This document shows positions 31,239 through 45,049 of a DNA stretch of 64,000 nucleotides, piece by piece. Where the stretch lies: NCBI RefSeq assembly GCF_963082655.1, contig NC_081556.1:68681227-68745226 (forward strand). Direction: 5' to 3'. Source of the DNA: Stomoxys calcitrans (lineage: Eukaryota; Arthropoda; Insecta; Diptera; Muscidae). Position numbers and translations under genes: made by a program. The stretch's first letter is position 1; each line of letters opens with the position of its first letter. The notes beneath the pieces are model-generated. The model saw only the letters and a list, made by a program, of their open reading frames with translations. It had not been told where the DNA came from and made no database searches.

Positions 31239-31937
31239 ATGCTATTGGAGATATATCAAGTAATAGTCCGATTCGGACCATAAACTTCAGTAAATATTTC
31301 AGTCCATTCGGATAAGAATTGCGCCTTGTGGGGGCTCAAGAAGCATAATCGGGAGATCGGTTCATATGGGAGCTGTATCAGGCTATAGATCGATTAGACC
31401 ATATTGTACATTCATGTTGAAGGTTATGGGAGATGCCATTACACATTCAGCAAAATTGGATAAGAATTGCGGCCTCTAGAGGCTTAAGAAGTCAAGGTCC
31501 CAGATCGGTTTATATGGTAGCTGTATCAGGTTATGGACTGATTTGAACCATACTTAGCACAGTAGTTGGAAGTGATACCAAACCACCACGTGCAAATTTT
31601 CAGCCAATCGGAAGAAATTTGTGCCCTCTATATGCTCAAGAAATCATGACCCCAGATTGCTTTATATGGCAGCTATATCAAAACATGGACCGATTTGGCC
31701 TATTTACAGTACCAACCGACCTATTTATTTGTACTTGTGCAAAATTTCAGGCGTCTAGCTTTACTCCTTCGAAAGTTAGCGTGCTTTCGACAGACGGACG
31801 GACGGACATGGCTAGTTGGACTAAAAATGTCTTGACGATCAAGAATATATACACTTTATGGGGTCTTAGACACATATTTCGAGGTATTACATTCCGTTGA
31901 ATGAGGTGTTACACCTCTATCCTATTGTGGAGGGTAT
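31239..31937 (-). mobile_element. DINE-1-like element, hairpin end missing
   Basis: Monomers in plus-reading order are followed by 'ctagctttactccttcgaaa', 'gacagacggacggacggaca', the core in reverse ('gatcaagaatatatacactt') and the end 'ctattgtggagggtata' (31921-31937). The left side joins the LINE at 31238 directly. Confidence 0.7.
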
Positions 31938-32016
31938 AAAGAAAAGAAATAGGAACATGTTCAATTGAAATTGCAAATAGTGCACTCATAGTCGTATAAG
32001 TGCAACGTTAGCGTAT

Positions 32017-32584
32017 ATTTTTTTTTTGCATGGATCGCATTTGATAGTTCTTTAAATAGAATGTATCAGAGATAGATATCTAGACCAAATTGACCGTATT
32101 TGTCATGACTATTTGAAGTCATATAAAAATACAAAGTTTAAAATTTCAGCAATCTTGATCAAACTTGGTGCAGTTGTTGGATATCAAGAACAAACATCTT
32201 GTACCAAAATTCAGCCAAATGAAATAGGGATTGTGTCCTCTGGAGACGCAAGAAGTCAAGATTCGAGACCGGTTTGTATGTCAGATATTTCAAGTTATGA
32301 ACCGATTTAGACTTTTCCTGACACAGTTTTAAAAAGTCAAACAAAATTTCAGCCTAGTCAGGTAAAAATTATGCCCTCCAGATGTTAAAGAGGCAATTTG
32401 GACTGTTCTTCACACAGTTAATGGAAGGCAAAACAAAATATTCCATGCTGAAACTCCACCAAGATCTGAAATCGGTTTATATGGCAGCTTTATCAGGTTA
32501 CGAACCGATTTGGAATATTCTCGGCACAGAATATTCCAATGGCACAGAATATTCCACTAAAGTCAGAACAAAACACCTCATGTA
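32017..32584 (-). mobile_element. Degenerate DINE monomers
   Basis: 'gcatggatcgcatttgatag', 'cttggtgcagttgttggata' and 'gaaatcggtttatatggcag' are worn versions of the hairpin-proximal and monomer sequence. 'agaatattccaatggcacag' at 32527 shows a small internal duplication. Confidence 0.5.
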
Positions 32585-33475
32585 GTCGCCTTCTCCCTCC
32601 TCGTCGTCGGATACTCCCGATCTCTCCCGTGTGGCGATATACTCAACAGCAGTATCCCAGCCCCATATTGCCAGGTCAATGTCGGGAAGTGTATCTTCTT
32701 TGTAATTGAATTGCAATGGTCTGAGAGGCGAGATCGTCGAGATAGTGGATTTTATGGGTCAGAAGAACATATTGGTTGCAGCAATCCAGGAGACAGATTG
32801 TCACGGATATAATGTGCTACATAAGGATCGCTTAAGAAATCGACCTTCGTGATACACTATTCTGTGCAGTATAGATCCACCTCACATGCGCCCCTCACCC
32901 ACTCCCAACATGGAGTGCATGGGGATTGCAGTCAGGCCGGTACTGCCGATATAGAGCTATGCAACGTGTATATACCGCCGGTTGGTAGGTGTGACCGAAT
33001 TAATGGCCAAGCTTACAAGCCCGATATAAGTCGGCCATAATCGTCTGGTTCTAGAAGAATTTAGTGCGCATCACGTTTCATGGCATTCACGTGACGTAAC
33101 CTGTCAAGCCGTCATTCGTTTGGGATCAGAACACCACCAGAGCGCCGGACGTTTTTCAATCAAAGAAGGCCGATTAGGCCGGCTTCAGAGAGTACACCAA
33201 TCACCGCTTCAGTGAACTGACACCCCCTGGCGACGTAATTGTGAATAATCCGAAGAGGTGCGCCAGGTCGTCAATTTATTGTGCATCCCGAGAGTTACAG
33301 GGCTAGGAGGAGAGCCAATCGTTGTATCCGTGATCTCCGAGCCGAAGAACAGCTATCACAACTTGCCATGGACGAAGACGACGTGGTATCTCCGGTATTG
33401 TTTAAGCTATACCTATCCTCCATTCCACCATTGCATCAAAATGGATTTAGATCTTGCAGAAGTCATAAGTGACAC
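32585..33475 (+). mobile_element. LINE fragment: endonuclease joined to late RT
   Basis: Plus frames give 'LNCNGLRGEIVEIVDFMGQK' then 'AIQETD' (32705-32805), the N-terminus of an apurinic-type endonuclease with its catalytic Asn and Glu region. 'AQLCNVYIPPV' type words lie near 32960-32990. Near 33380-33440 'VVSPVLFKLYLSSIP' is RT motif B. The intervening RT is deleted. The family resembles the minus-strand LINE at 49855-52004 (LSSFPPRPPQ). Confidence 0.7.
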
Positions 33476-33839
33476 AAATTTTTCAATCTAAGTGTCCCAT
33501 ATATGAACATATGGTTAGTATCGTTACTTTTAAGTTAGAGGCTGAAGTAATGCAATAGCTTTAAAAATTAAATTTTTGGCAGAATGGATCTTAAAAAAGT
33601 CCGACGTGGTCCACCAAAATTCTTTTTCAGTGTTCCTCAGTCATCTCTCAAGTATCAAACAATTAAATTTCAGCTGCCCAGCCGGTCCCATTTGAATATG
33701 GCCCCTTTTTATAAAAACTCCCTGAAAATGGGGTATACCATATCAAATATTCTACAAAAATGTTCACCAAAAAATTTTACTGTAGCCCCTTAATACAGCA
33801 AAGTCCGAAACATAGACACCGGAAATCAAGAAAACTGAA
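33476..33839. other. Spacer, nothing recognised
   Basis: An ATG frame at 33584-33793 (MDLKKVRRGPPKFFFSVPQS) has no recognised family and sits among repeats. I leave it uncalled. Confidence 0.4.
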
Positions 33840-34084
33840 ACCACAATTTAAGACAAAGTCGTACGATAAAATATGGATAATACATGGCAGAGTTCTTGAG
33901 AGTCATAGCTGAAGTCATTATGCAATTTCATACAAGTCAGATAAAAATTGCGTATTTTAGGGGCTGAAGATTTAAAATAGGGAGATCGGTTTATATGCGA
34001 GCTATTTCAGGTTATGGACCGAAGAGGTGGTAAGAGGAACTTACATCACTTTTTTTTCTCAAATATTCCCCTGCGCACAATTTT
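33840..34084 (-). mobile_element. Degenerate DINE monomer
   Basis: One worn monomer ('cagataaaaattgcgtattt', 'agatcggtttatatgcgagc', 'tttcaggttatggaccga'), then unassigned sequence to the LINE at 34085. Confidence 0.5.
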
Positions 34085-34612
34085 TAGAGCTCTATGTTAA
34101 CTATTATTGTCAAACTGTGCGACGCAGTCCGAGTTAGGGGTGTGGTCGATGAACGCGCATCTAACACTGTGGAACAGCGAAATTGTCTGTGGGACTACGA
34201 AAATCCTACGGGGAGATCCGGACTTTCAGAAGACTAGGATATTACTCAAAAAGAAGTAAAAGACGTCAGTGTAGCTGTCGGTATCCTAAGGGAACATATA
34301 GAATCACGAGCTCCGCTTTGCAAAATCGGTGCGACAAGTGATACCATGTGTAGGGCATGTGGGGAAGTTGATGAGACGTTGAAGCATTTCCTATGTCATG
34401 TTCAGGCTTTCGCGACTAATAGACACCGGCACTAAAGATGCAGTATAATCCCAGGCATGAACCGACTTTGGGGCGTGGTAGTACCCCGGAACTTGTGACT
34501 TCGATTTTTTTTTGTATTTAGAGCTCAAAACAAGCAATTTTATTAGCTTAGGTGTAGGTCCATAGTGACAATGGGCGGATCAATATCCGCAATATCTTTT
34601 CAACCTAACCTA
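34085..34612 (+). mobile_element. LINE 3' end fragment
   Basis: It carries the C-terminal region of the same LINE as 12571-13926 ('ctgtggaacagcgaaattgt', 'gatgagacgttgaagcattt' then 'cctatgtcatg' for the cysteine/histidine motif). The tail 'tcttttcaacctaacctaac' ends near 34612. Confidence 0.75.
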
Positions 34613-34959
34613 ACTTTGCTAACGTTGTCATATAGCTCTTGGTGAATAAGGGGTTGAGGCAGATGGGCCCAAAAAATTTTCACGCTAATACTCTAAGTAC
34701 TCATCTGCTCGTCCACCACTCATCTGGAGCACCACACGGGTTGGAACTCTGAGCTACGATTTGTGGGGGTATTCGTCGTCAGCGCGAGAAGCTCGTCAGG
34801 CTGAAGATGTAAAATAGTGAGATCGGTTTAGATGCGAGAAATATCAGGTTATTACCAACTTGGTCCATTTATCACTTTTTCCTGTTTTACACTCAAAAAA
34901 TCTCTATTTTTTTAAAATTTTGTGAGTTACGTATGTTAATTTTTTTTTACCCCCATCTT
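34613..34959. other. Spacer, nothing certain
   Basis: It includes a worn DINE monomer near 34800-34850 ('atagtgagatcggtttagat'). The rest is unrecognised. Confidence 0.4.
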
Positions 34960-36351
<1,392 letters not shown>

Positions 36352-37178
36352 TTTATACCTTACACCACTACTATGGTATAGGGTATTATAACTTAGTGAA
36401 TTTGTTTGTAACACCCAGAAGGAATAGAGATAGACCCATTGATAAGCATACTGATCGACCCAGAATCACGTTCTGATTCGATTTAGCTATGTCCGTCTGT
36501 CCATCCATGCATGTTTATTTATTAAATTCGGTTCAGATTTCAGATTTTTTTAGCCCCATATATGTTCGTCCGATTTGGAATGATGTTGCAATAATGTGGT
36601 CATTTGCTATACGATTTTCCCAAAATGTTGGCAAGTAGTTTCTCCTTATAACTCCTGACAATGTTGTTGTGTTTTAAATAAATCGGTTCAGATTTAGATA
36701 TAGTTAACATATATATGTATCACCCGATTTTTACTTTTAAGGCCATGGTCACCGTATTTCTTGACAAATTTATTAAAAATTTGGCACAATGCATACTTTT
36801 ATGACTGTTTTTTTACTATGTGTGGCTATTTTGTTCGATTAAGATTTAGGCATAGCTCCTATATAAAGTTTTGTCCAATCTAGACTTATACTGTAATAAT
36901 TCGATTATTTGTGTTAATTCCAACTCTTCGGATCGCTAGTAAATATAATAACAATCGGTTCAGATTTGGATATATGTGACATTTATATATATCTCCTCAT
37001 TTTCAGTTTTTGGGCCGTTGCAAGCGCATTTATGAAATGATTTCCAAACAAAAGTTTCGACCAAACTTCGTCACTTCAATTGTAAGCAAATTTAAATTTC
37101 GAAGACTTCGCCTATATTGCATACCCCATGTGGTGTATGGTATCATTGGGCGACTTTCGACCGTCCTTACTTGTTTTT
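36352..37178 (+). mobile_element. DINE-like element (subtype 2)
   Basis: It begins 'tttataccttacaccactac' with 'tatggtatagggtattataa', has 'gtttgtaacacccagaagga', 'cattgataagcatactgatc' and a short GTCY word, then monomers 'ggttcagatttagatatagt'. It ends 'cataccccatgtggtgtatgg' (in pieces) and 'gtccttacttgttttt'. The inner inverted ends (ATACC..CACC / GGTGTATGG) parallel the main subtype. Confidence 0.65.
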
Positions 37179-37355
37179 ACTACATTTCAAAAGTTTCACG
37201 GTGATTTTTTTAATTTAACTTGAATGTTAATATGTTTCCAACAATTTAAGAAATGTCTCGCCATAACCCAGCCATAAATAAGGTCGTGGTAACCAAAATA
37301 CGTTATAAATAAATTGTCACTGCTAAAAACCAAGTACTACATATTTTATTGCACA

Positions 37356-38253
37356 TAAAGGGTGATTTTTTAAGAGCTATAGTTTTTCAAAAAAAAAAAA
37401 TAAATAAATAAATAAATAAGTAAAATTCAGAAAAATTCTTGAAACCTTTATTTGAATCGACAGTACGATTCATATAATTTAATGTTTGAAGATTATTTCA
37501 TGTAAATGTCCGCTAAGTCCAATTTTGGCATACTCTTTCCAACATTTCGACCGGTATCTCACTAATAAATGCTTCTATGTTGTCTTCTATTGCGTCAATT
37601 GAACCGGGCTTTTCTGTATAGACATGAGCTTTAACATAGCCCCACAAAAAATAGTCTAAAGGCGTAAAATAGCACGAAATAGTCGGCGAATTGACCGGGC
37701 CCGAACGTGAAATAAAATGCTCACCGAATCGCCTCTCAATAAGTCTATTGTTACCCGTGCTGTGTGGCATGTGGAACCGTCTTGTTGAAACCACATATCA
37801 TGCAAGGCAAGCTAATGCATTTCTGGTCAAAAAAGTTGGGTATCACCTCACAGTAGCGCTCACCTTTCATAGTTACGTTACGATGCGCTTCATCTTTGAA
37901 GAAGTACGGACCAATGATGCCACCAGCCCATAAACTTTTTTCTGGATGCATTGGTAGCACTTGCAATGCTTTTGGATGACCTTCACTCCAAAATCGACAA
38001 TTCTGCTTATTTACGTACCCATTGAGCCAAAAATTATCTTCGTCGCTCAATGGAAGAAGCGCACGATGAACCTTCTTAATAGAGCATGGATATTAAAATT
38101 CAATAATTTGCTAGCGCTGTTCGTTTGTAAGACGGTTCATGGATAAATTATAGACTAAACTGAAGATGTTTGACAGTGAAACAAAACACGAAATGTGCGT
38201 GAGCTGTTTAAACCAGTGTTGCCAAAAAGATAATGCTAAAAAATCACCCTTTA
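37356..38253 (-). mobile_element. mariner-family transposon, internally deleted (~0.9 kb)
   Basis: Terminal inverted repeats AAGGGTGATTTTTTA (37358-37372) and TAAAAAATCACCCTT (38237-38251) are bounded by TA. The minus strand encodes a transposase in two overlapping frames. 'SDEDNFWLNGYVNKQNCRFW' (near 38040) holds the second Asp block, and 'LDYFLWGYVKAHVY' (near 37640) the final Asp block; in the latter, the intact relatives read SPDL..DYFLWG, here 'FTPLDYFLWG'. The N-terminal DNA-binding part is mostly missing and a frameshift separates the halves. It is non-functional but could be cross-mobilised through its intact ends. Confidence 0.85.
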
Positions 38254-38499
38254 TACATATGTAAGGAACATTAATTCTGCATCACTCCTTCTAGAAAACA
38301 CAACAAGAATCATGAATATATCTCTATCTCTATCTATCGATTTTACGTAACTGGCGACACAAAAGTCAATTTTTGAAAAACCTAAAATTTTCCAATTTTT
38401 TTTTTTGTTGCCGTCATCATTACACATAAAAACCGACCGCATTGTTTACGCAATAGACCTTATTTTAATGGATGTATAAATAATTCCCAAGCTTCGAAA

Positions 38500-39330
38500 C
38501 TTAACTAAATTCGGTGTTAAAATCTTTTTTTGGGAGAGATTGGACCGATCTGGACCATATTCGGCTTCTACAGGTCTCGCAATTTCAAATTTCATCCAAA
38601 TCGGATAAAGCAACAACGCGTTTTATAAGCTTACGATTTTGTGGATTGGTATTGCTGCCATATAAAGCATTCTCCAAATTAAAAATCTAAGGCTTATAAA
38701 ATGCCTATTTTGTATTTGAATGAGTTTTTTTGTTGCTCAGATCAACAGGAAAAAAGTTGTGGACTTGTTTCAATTTTTTTCGCCGCTTGGCCCACTGTGC
38801 GTTGTATTTAAACAAAATGAAATAAGTTATCAACCTTTTATCTATTTGTTAAAGTATTACGAAATGTTCTAGACATTTGTAGATGAGGACCTTAGCTTTC
38901 AGGAACAGGCTATTGTTGGCCAAAAACTTAAATATAGGTAGAGATACAGCGTGTCAAATTTTGTTTCTTTCGACATCTCCAACATTGTGCAGCCTTTTGA
39001 ATATAGTTGCCATTAAGACCGGTATATAGATTTTACATATATATTAGTTTGAATAGTATCTTTTTTACTACAGGAGACTTCGATGAAGGACTACTTATAT
39101 CTTGATGTAGACCGATCTGATATCCCACACACAGTGAGTTGCAATACAATCTTCGATTTCCTTACTGAGTATGATCTAAGTCAGACTGTATCTCACTATA
39201 GCGCCCAAACAGACTGATCTCCATATTAAAGGTATTTTGCTCAAAAAGCCGCATTTATTGGTAAATTTCGCTGAAATTTGGCACAATAAGTTACATTAAA
39301 ATCTCCACCAGATTTAGGTCTTGAGTTAAG
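38500..39330. mobile_element. Degenerate DINE monomers around an unnamed repeat
   Basis: 38530-38700 and 39000-39320 are worn monomers of two subtypes ('gaccgatctggaccatattc'; 'tttcgctgaaatttggcaca'). Between them (38710-38990) is the inverted relative of the repeat at 35632. Confidence 0.5.
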
Positions 39331-41550
39331 ATTTTTAATTAACATGAAACATGAAACATGAAAGCCAAAGATAGCAACACACACCAACCACTATGGGACG
39401 CGTTTCGTCTTGCATGCATGAATTTTCCTGACAAATTATTCAGAATTTATGGAGTTTCTGAATTTCAATTGGTATTTTCAGAAGAACGCTTGAAAATGAT
39501 GTAGTCTGAATTTCAATAGAAACATTTGAACTGAATTTCAAATGATACGTTATGAATTCCAATGTAAATATTCCGAATTAAGATATATGGAATATCTGAA
39601 TTTCAGAATTTCAGTTGAAAATTCAGAATTTCAAACGGAGTATATGAACTTCAAATGGAATATCTGAATATCAAATGGAATATCTGAATATCAAATGGAA
39701 TTTCTGAATTTCAAATAAAATATCTAAATTTCAAATGAGATTTCTAAACTACCAATGGAATTTCTGAATTTCAATTGATTTCTTCTGACTTACACTTGAA
39801 ATTGGTGTAGTCTGAATTTCAATTAAAATATTCTGAGTTTCAAAATAAATATTCTGAATTTGCTGAATTTTAAATGAAATGTCTGAATATCAATCAACAT
39901 ATTCTGGACTTCAAATAAAATATTTGAGGTCAATTTAAAATATTTTGAATTTCAAATAGATATTCTGTATTTCAAATAGATAATCTGAATTTCAAATTAA
40001 TTATTTGAATTTCAATTGAAATATTCTGAATTTCAAATGGTGTGTCCGCATTTCAAATAAAATATTCTGAATTTCAAATGGAATATCTGAATATAAAACG
40101 GAATTTTTGACTTTCAAATGACATTTCTGAATAATAAATGCAACCAAACTGCATTTTCATCGGACTTACACTTGAAAATTGTGTCAGACCACACCATTTC
40201 GTTGCAATATTCTGAATTTCAACTCAAATATTCTAAATTGAAATATGATGAATTTCAAATGGAATATTAAATTTTAATTAGCATATTTCAAATTTCAAAT
40301 GAAATAAGTGAATTTCTATTGAAATATTCCGAATTTCATATGAAGTATTTGAATTTCAAAAGAAGTATTCTGAATTTCAACAGGAATATCTGAATATCAA
40401 ATTAATTAAAAAAAAAAATATCTGAATTTCAATGAAATTTCTGAACTACAAAAGGAATTTCTAAATTTCAATTAGTACTTGGAATATCTGAATTATATTT
40501 AAAAGTGGTGTAGTTTGATTTTCATTTGAAATATTCTCAATTTTAATTGAAATATTCTGAATTTCAAATGGAATATCTAAATTGCATTTTACATATTCTC
40601 AAATTCAAATAAAATTTCTGAATTTCAAATAAAATATCTGAATTTCAAATACAATATCTGAATTTCGAATAAAATATATGAATTTCACATGGGGTGTCTT
40701 CATTGAAAATAAAATATTCTGCATTTCAAATGGAATATCTGAACACCACATGGAATTTCTAATTTTTAAATTGGTATTTTCTGAAATATTCTTAAAATTG
40801 GTGTAGTCGGAATTCCAATTGGAATCTTCTGAATTATAATTGAACTTCGAATGAAATATTTGATTTTCAATTGAATATTTTTAATATTTCAAATGGAATT
40901 AATGAAATGCAAATAAAATATCTGATCTTCAAATGAAGTATCTGAAGTTCAAATAAAATATCTGAAAATGATATGGAAATTTCAGAAATTCAAATTTACT
41001 ACCTGAATTTTAAATGAAATTCTTAATTTAAGCGGAATTTATCAATTTCAATAGGTTTAATCTGAATTACATTTGAAAGTTACACCAGTCTGAATTAAAA
41101 TATTCTGAATTTGACCTGAAATATTCTGAATTCTAGATAAAATATACTGAATTTCAAATAATATATCTACCTTTGAATTGAAATATTCTGAATTTCAAAA
41201 GAAGTATCTGAATTTTAAATGAATTATTCTGAATTTCAAAAGGACTGTATGGATATCATACGGAATTTCTGAACTTCAAATGAACTTTCTGAATTACAGA
41301 TTGAATTTCTCAATTTCAATTGGTATTTTATGGAGTCTGAATTTCAATTGAAATATTCTGGATTTTAATTGAAATTTCAAATGGAATATCTGAATTTTAA
41401 TAAACACATTCTGAATTTCAAAAAACTATCGCAATCTTAATTGAAATTATGAAATATAAAATATAATATCTGGAATAGAATATCAAATGAAATATCTGAA
41501 TTTCAATTAATATATTTTGAAATTCAAAATATCTGAATTTCAATCGAAAT

Positions 41551-42160
41551 AAAGGGTGATTTTTTTGAGGTTAGGATTTTCATGCATTAGTATTTGACAG
41601 ATCATGTGGGATTTCAGATATGGTGTCAAAGAGAAAGATGCTCAGTATGCTTTGACATTTCATCATGAATAGACTTACTAACGAGCAACGCTTGCAAATC
41701 ATTGAATTTTATTACCAAAATCAGTGTTCGGTTCGAAATGTGTTCAAATTTTGACAAATTTTGTTCAGCGATGAGGCTCATTTCTGGTTGAATGGCTACG
41801 TAAATAAGCAAAATTGCCGCATTTGGAGTGAAGAGCAACCAGAAGCCGTTCAAGAACTGCCCATGCATCCCGAAAAATGCACTGTTTGGTGTGGTTTGTA
41901 CGCTGGTGGAATCATTGGACCGTATTTTTTCAAAGATGCTGTTGGACGCAACGTTACGGTGAATGAACACATTTCGAACCGAACACTGATTTTGGTAATA
42001 AAATTCAATGATTTGCAAGCGTTGCTCGTTAGTAAGTCTATTCATGATGAAATGTCAAAGCATACTGAGCATCTTTCTCTTTGACACCATGTCTGAAATC
42101 CCACGTGATCTGTCAAATACTAATGCATGAAAATCCTAACCTCAAAAAAATCACCCTTTA
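41551..42160. mobile_element. Foldback mariner: inverted ~196-bp arms around a transposase fragment
   Basis: Left arm 41551-41746 and right arm 41964-42160 are near-perfect reverse complements. Both start with the TIR AAAGGGTGATTTTTTT and both carry the transposase start 'MNRLTNEQRLQIIEFYYQNQ' (helix-turn-helix region) pointing inward. The 217-bp centre encodes 'FSDEAHFWLNGYVNKQNCRI' and 'MHPEKCTVWCGLYAGGIIGP' on the plus strand. No third catalytic Asp is present. Thus two 5' ends flank an internal piece and the 3' end is gone. Confidence 0.9.
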
Positions 42161-42186
42161 TTTTGAATAATAATTTTTGATATAAT

Positions 42187-42970
42187 AAATGGTGATTTTT
42201 AAGCTATTCCAACACTTTCGCTGTCAAACATCTTCAGATTGGTCTACAATTTAACCATGAATCGTCTTGCAAACAAACAACGCTTGCAAATTATTTAATT
42301 TTATTATCAAAAAAAAGTTATCTGTTAAAAATGTTCATAAGCAGAATCGTCGATTTTGGAGCGAAGAGCTACCGATGCATTCAGAAAAAGTCACAATTTG
42401 GTGCGGTTTATGGGCTGGTGGCATCATTGGATCGTACTTCTTCAAAGATGATTCGAATCGCAACGTACATGTGAATAGTGAGTGCTACCGTGAGACGATA
42501 TCTAACAATTTTTGCCCAAAATACAAGAGCTTGAATTTCATGTTTCAACAAGACGGTGCCACATGCCAAACAGCACGCGTAACAATGGACTTATTGAGAG
42601 GCAAGTTAGGTGAGGACTTTATTTCACGTACGGGACCGGTCAATTGGCCGCCTATATCGTGCGATTTAACGCCTCTAGGCTTTTTTTGTGTGGCTATGTT
42701 AAAGCTCATGTCTATACAGACAGGCCCGCTTCAATTTACGCATTTTAAGACAACATTAAATCATTTATTTGTGAGATACCGGCCGAAATGTTGGAAAGAG
42801 TATGCCAAAATTAGAATAAGCGGATGAACCATTTGAGGCGCAGACACGGTCAAGGTTTGCATGAAATAAATTATATGGACCGTTCTATCGACCCAAGCAA
42901 AGATTTAATGCATTTTTCTGAACTTTTTTTGAAAATACTTTCCCATAGCTTTTAAAACATCGCCCCTGAT
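42187..42970 (+). mobile_element. mariner-family transposon, internally deleted (~0.78 kb)
   Basis: The ends 'atggtgatttttaagct' and 'ttttaaaacatcgcccct' are degraded inverted repeats of the same family. On the plus strand 'MNRLANKQRLQII' is followed by a stop, then a frame continues with 'KQNRRFWSEELPMHSEKVTI', 'WAGGIIGSYFFKDD', 'MFQQDGATCQTARVTMDLLR' and 'PPISCDLTPLGFFCVAMLK'. The second-Asp block FSDE is deleted and the final motif DYFLWG is mutated (GFFCVA), so it is inactive. Confidence 0.85.
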
Positions 42971-43865
42971 AATAATAAATATTCTGAATTTGAAGTGAAG
43001 TGTCTGAACATCAAATAGAATTTCTGAGTTTTAAATAAAATATCTGAATTTTAAATTAAATTTTTGAATAAGAAATGGAGTTCCTGAAATTGAATTGGTA
43101 TTTTATGAATTACACTTCAAAGTTGTGTAAGCTGAATTTCTGTTGAAATATTCTTAATTTTAATTCAAATATTATTGAAAAACATATTCTGAATTTCAAA
43201 TAAAATATCTGAATTTTAGATGAAATATCTGAATGTCGAATGTAGTATCTGAATTTTAATTGAAATACTCCGAATTTTATATGAACTTTCTGAAAATCAA
43301 ATGAAATTTTTGAATTTGAAATATAATATTTGAATTTCAAATGAAATTTCTGAATTACAAATGGAATTTCTGAATTGCAGTTTGTACTTGGAATATCTGA
43401 ATTACATTTGAAAGTGGAGTGTTTTCAATTACAAATGAAATATCTGAATTTCAAATAGAATATATGAATTTTAAATGAAATTTCTGCATTATAAATGGAA
43501 TTTCTCAAATTCAAATGATATTTTCTGAATTATACTTGAAAGTGGAGTAGTCTGAATCCCAATTGAAGTACTCTCAATTTCAATTGCAATATTCCAAATT
43601 TTAAATGAAATATCTGAATACAAAGATTATTTCTGAACTACAAATAAAATATTTGAATTTAAAATAAAATTTCTGAATTATAAATGGAATTTCTGAATTT
43701 CAATTGTTAGTTTTTGAATTAGTCTTGAAAGTGGCATAGTCTGAATTTCAATTGAAATATTCTAAATTTCAATTGAAAGATTCGGAATTTTTATTGACAT
43801 TTTGTGAATTTCAAATAAAGTATCTGAATTTCAATTTAAATATTTTATATTTCGAACAAAATTTC

Positions 43866-44254
43866 CTGTGGTACACGATGTGTGTATGAATATTAAATAG
43901 AACCAGATGATTTCCTTCAAGCTGGTTAAAAAAACAAAGGTTTGTCTTCTCGATCAGCTGTTGATAATCCAACATGTTAATCTAGAATACAGGGTGGTTC
44001 AAATTAAGTGGGTTAAGAACCCCATATGTTCAAACAGCTAGCCGTCAATCAGCTAGAAATTTTAGTACTTAACCATTTGGCAATTCCAACCTATACTCTA
44101 ACGTTACAAGTCAAGGCAGTCAAGTAGACGATGCAGACGACTTAGCGATGATGAATTTGTTATGATGATATTTACTTTGAAGCTATTGATCGCCTACAAC
44201 AGTGCAGAATAGGTATGATAAATTCAGAGTTTTAGGAATGATGTTGCGTCATGC
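43866..44254. other. Spacer, nothing certain
   Basis: It follows the minisatellite. 'gggtggttcaaattaagtgg' near 43992 looks like a terminal repeat start, but no partner was found. Confidence 0.4.
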
Positions 44255-44860
44255 TTTATAATTCATTCAACATAAATCAGATTCATGTTATGCACTGGAA
44301 TTGCCAAGGCATAATGACAAAATTCAGCAATTATGCAGCTGAATTTTGCTTTTTACAACAAAATCATATGTTTTTCTCTTAAATGAAAAACATTTCTCAA
44401 ACCTCATCATAAATTCAAGATGGAAGGCTACAAAATCTACAGTAATGATCGGTGAACTCATGGTGGCTGTGTGTTCATTTAAATTAGAAAAGCTGTCGAG
44501 CACAATTTTTTGGCTAAAGATACATTTAATTAATGGGAACAATATTATAATAACATCTGCTTATACCCCACATTAGAAGCCTAACATTAAAGATGACTTA
44601 ATAAAGTTAAATAGCAAAAAGAATGATGTTTTAATTTTTGGCGACTTTAACGCACAACATACAAGCTGGAATTGTGTAATGAATAACACCGACGGGAACA
44701 TACTTTATAAATATCAAAATCAGTCCTGTGTACATGTTTATTATCCTCCAAATCCTACACGATTCGCCCAGAATTCAATTCCAACAATATCTCATCTAGA
44801 GATTCACTCAAACGCCCTTTCTTCAGACCACGTTCCCATCACTTGTTGCATACGAGGGTT
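44255..44860 (+). mobile_element. LINE endonuclease-domain fragment
   Basis: In broken plus frames: 'INQIHVMHWNCQGIMTKFSN' (near 44280), the start of an AP-like endonuclease with its Asn; 'VLIFGDFNAQHTSWNC' type words near 44630-44675 with the catalytic GDFN; 'LSSDHVPITC' near 44818-44850 with the SDH motif. It is a Jockey-type arrangement. RT is not present. Confidence 0.8.
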
Positions 44861-45049
44861 GTCTTTTATATTTCGGGATTGGACAACCCTTGTGGTGTCA
44901 TCTGCCAACTGACAGCTCTATCGTAAAGCTTGACATTTTTGAGGTTATACGTACTCAGAACGTTTCTACATACAAGCGATATTTGTGTTGTTTAGAGTAA
45001 CTTGAACGATTTTTAGCTTTATTTTCATTTTGATGCATGATTTGAACTG
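44861..45049. other. Possible mariner-type end
   Basis: 'acgagggttgtcttttatat' followed by 'ttcgggattggacaacccttg' style sequence (read in pieces) looks like a terminal inverted repeat region with a local inverted repeat (gggttgtc / gacaaccc). No partner end was located. Confidence 0.3.

Larger units (their letters stand above)
39425..43865 (+). repeat. ~20-bp-period AT-rich minisatellite array, ~3 kb net
   Basis: It has irregular tandem units such as 'atctgaatatcaaatggaat' (exact 20-bp repeats near 39660-39700), 'tctgaatttcaattgaaata' and 'attctgaatttcaaatgaaa'. Many units are partly palindromic. Two mariner insertions (41551-42160, 42187-42970) split it. The open frames inside are shadows of the repeat. 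It has no obvious coding or LINE-tail origin. Confidence 0.9.

Noticed and set aside
39425..43865. A CRISPR-like or direct-repeat/spacer array
   Set aside because: Units are irregular, with no constant repeat separated by unique spacers, and the genome is an insect's; it is an AT-rich minisatellite.
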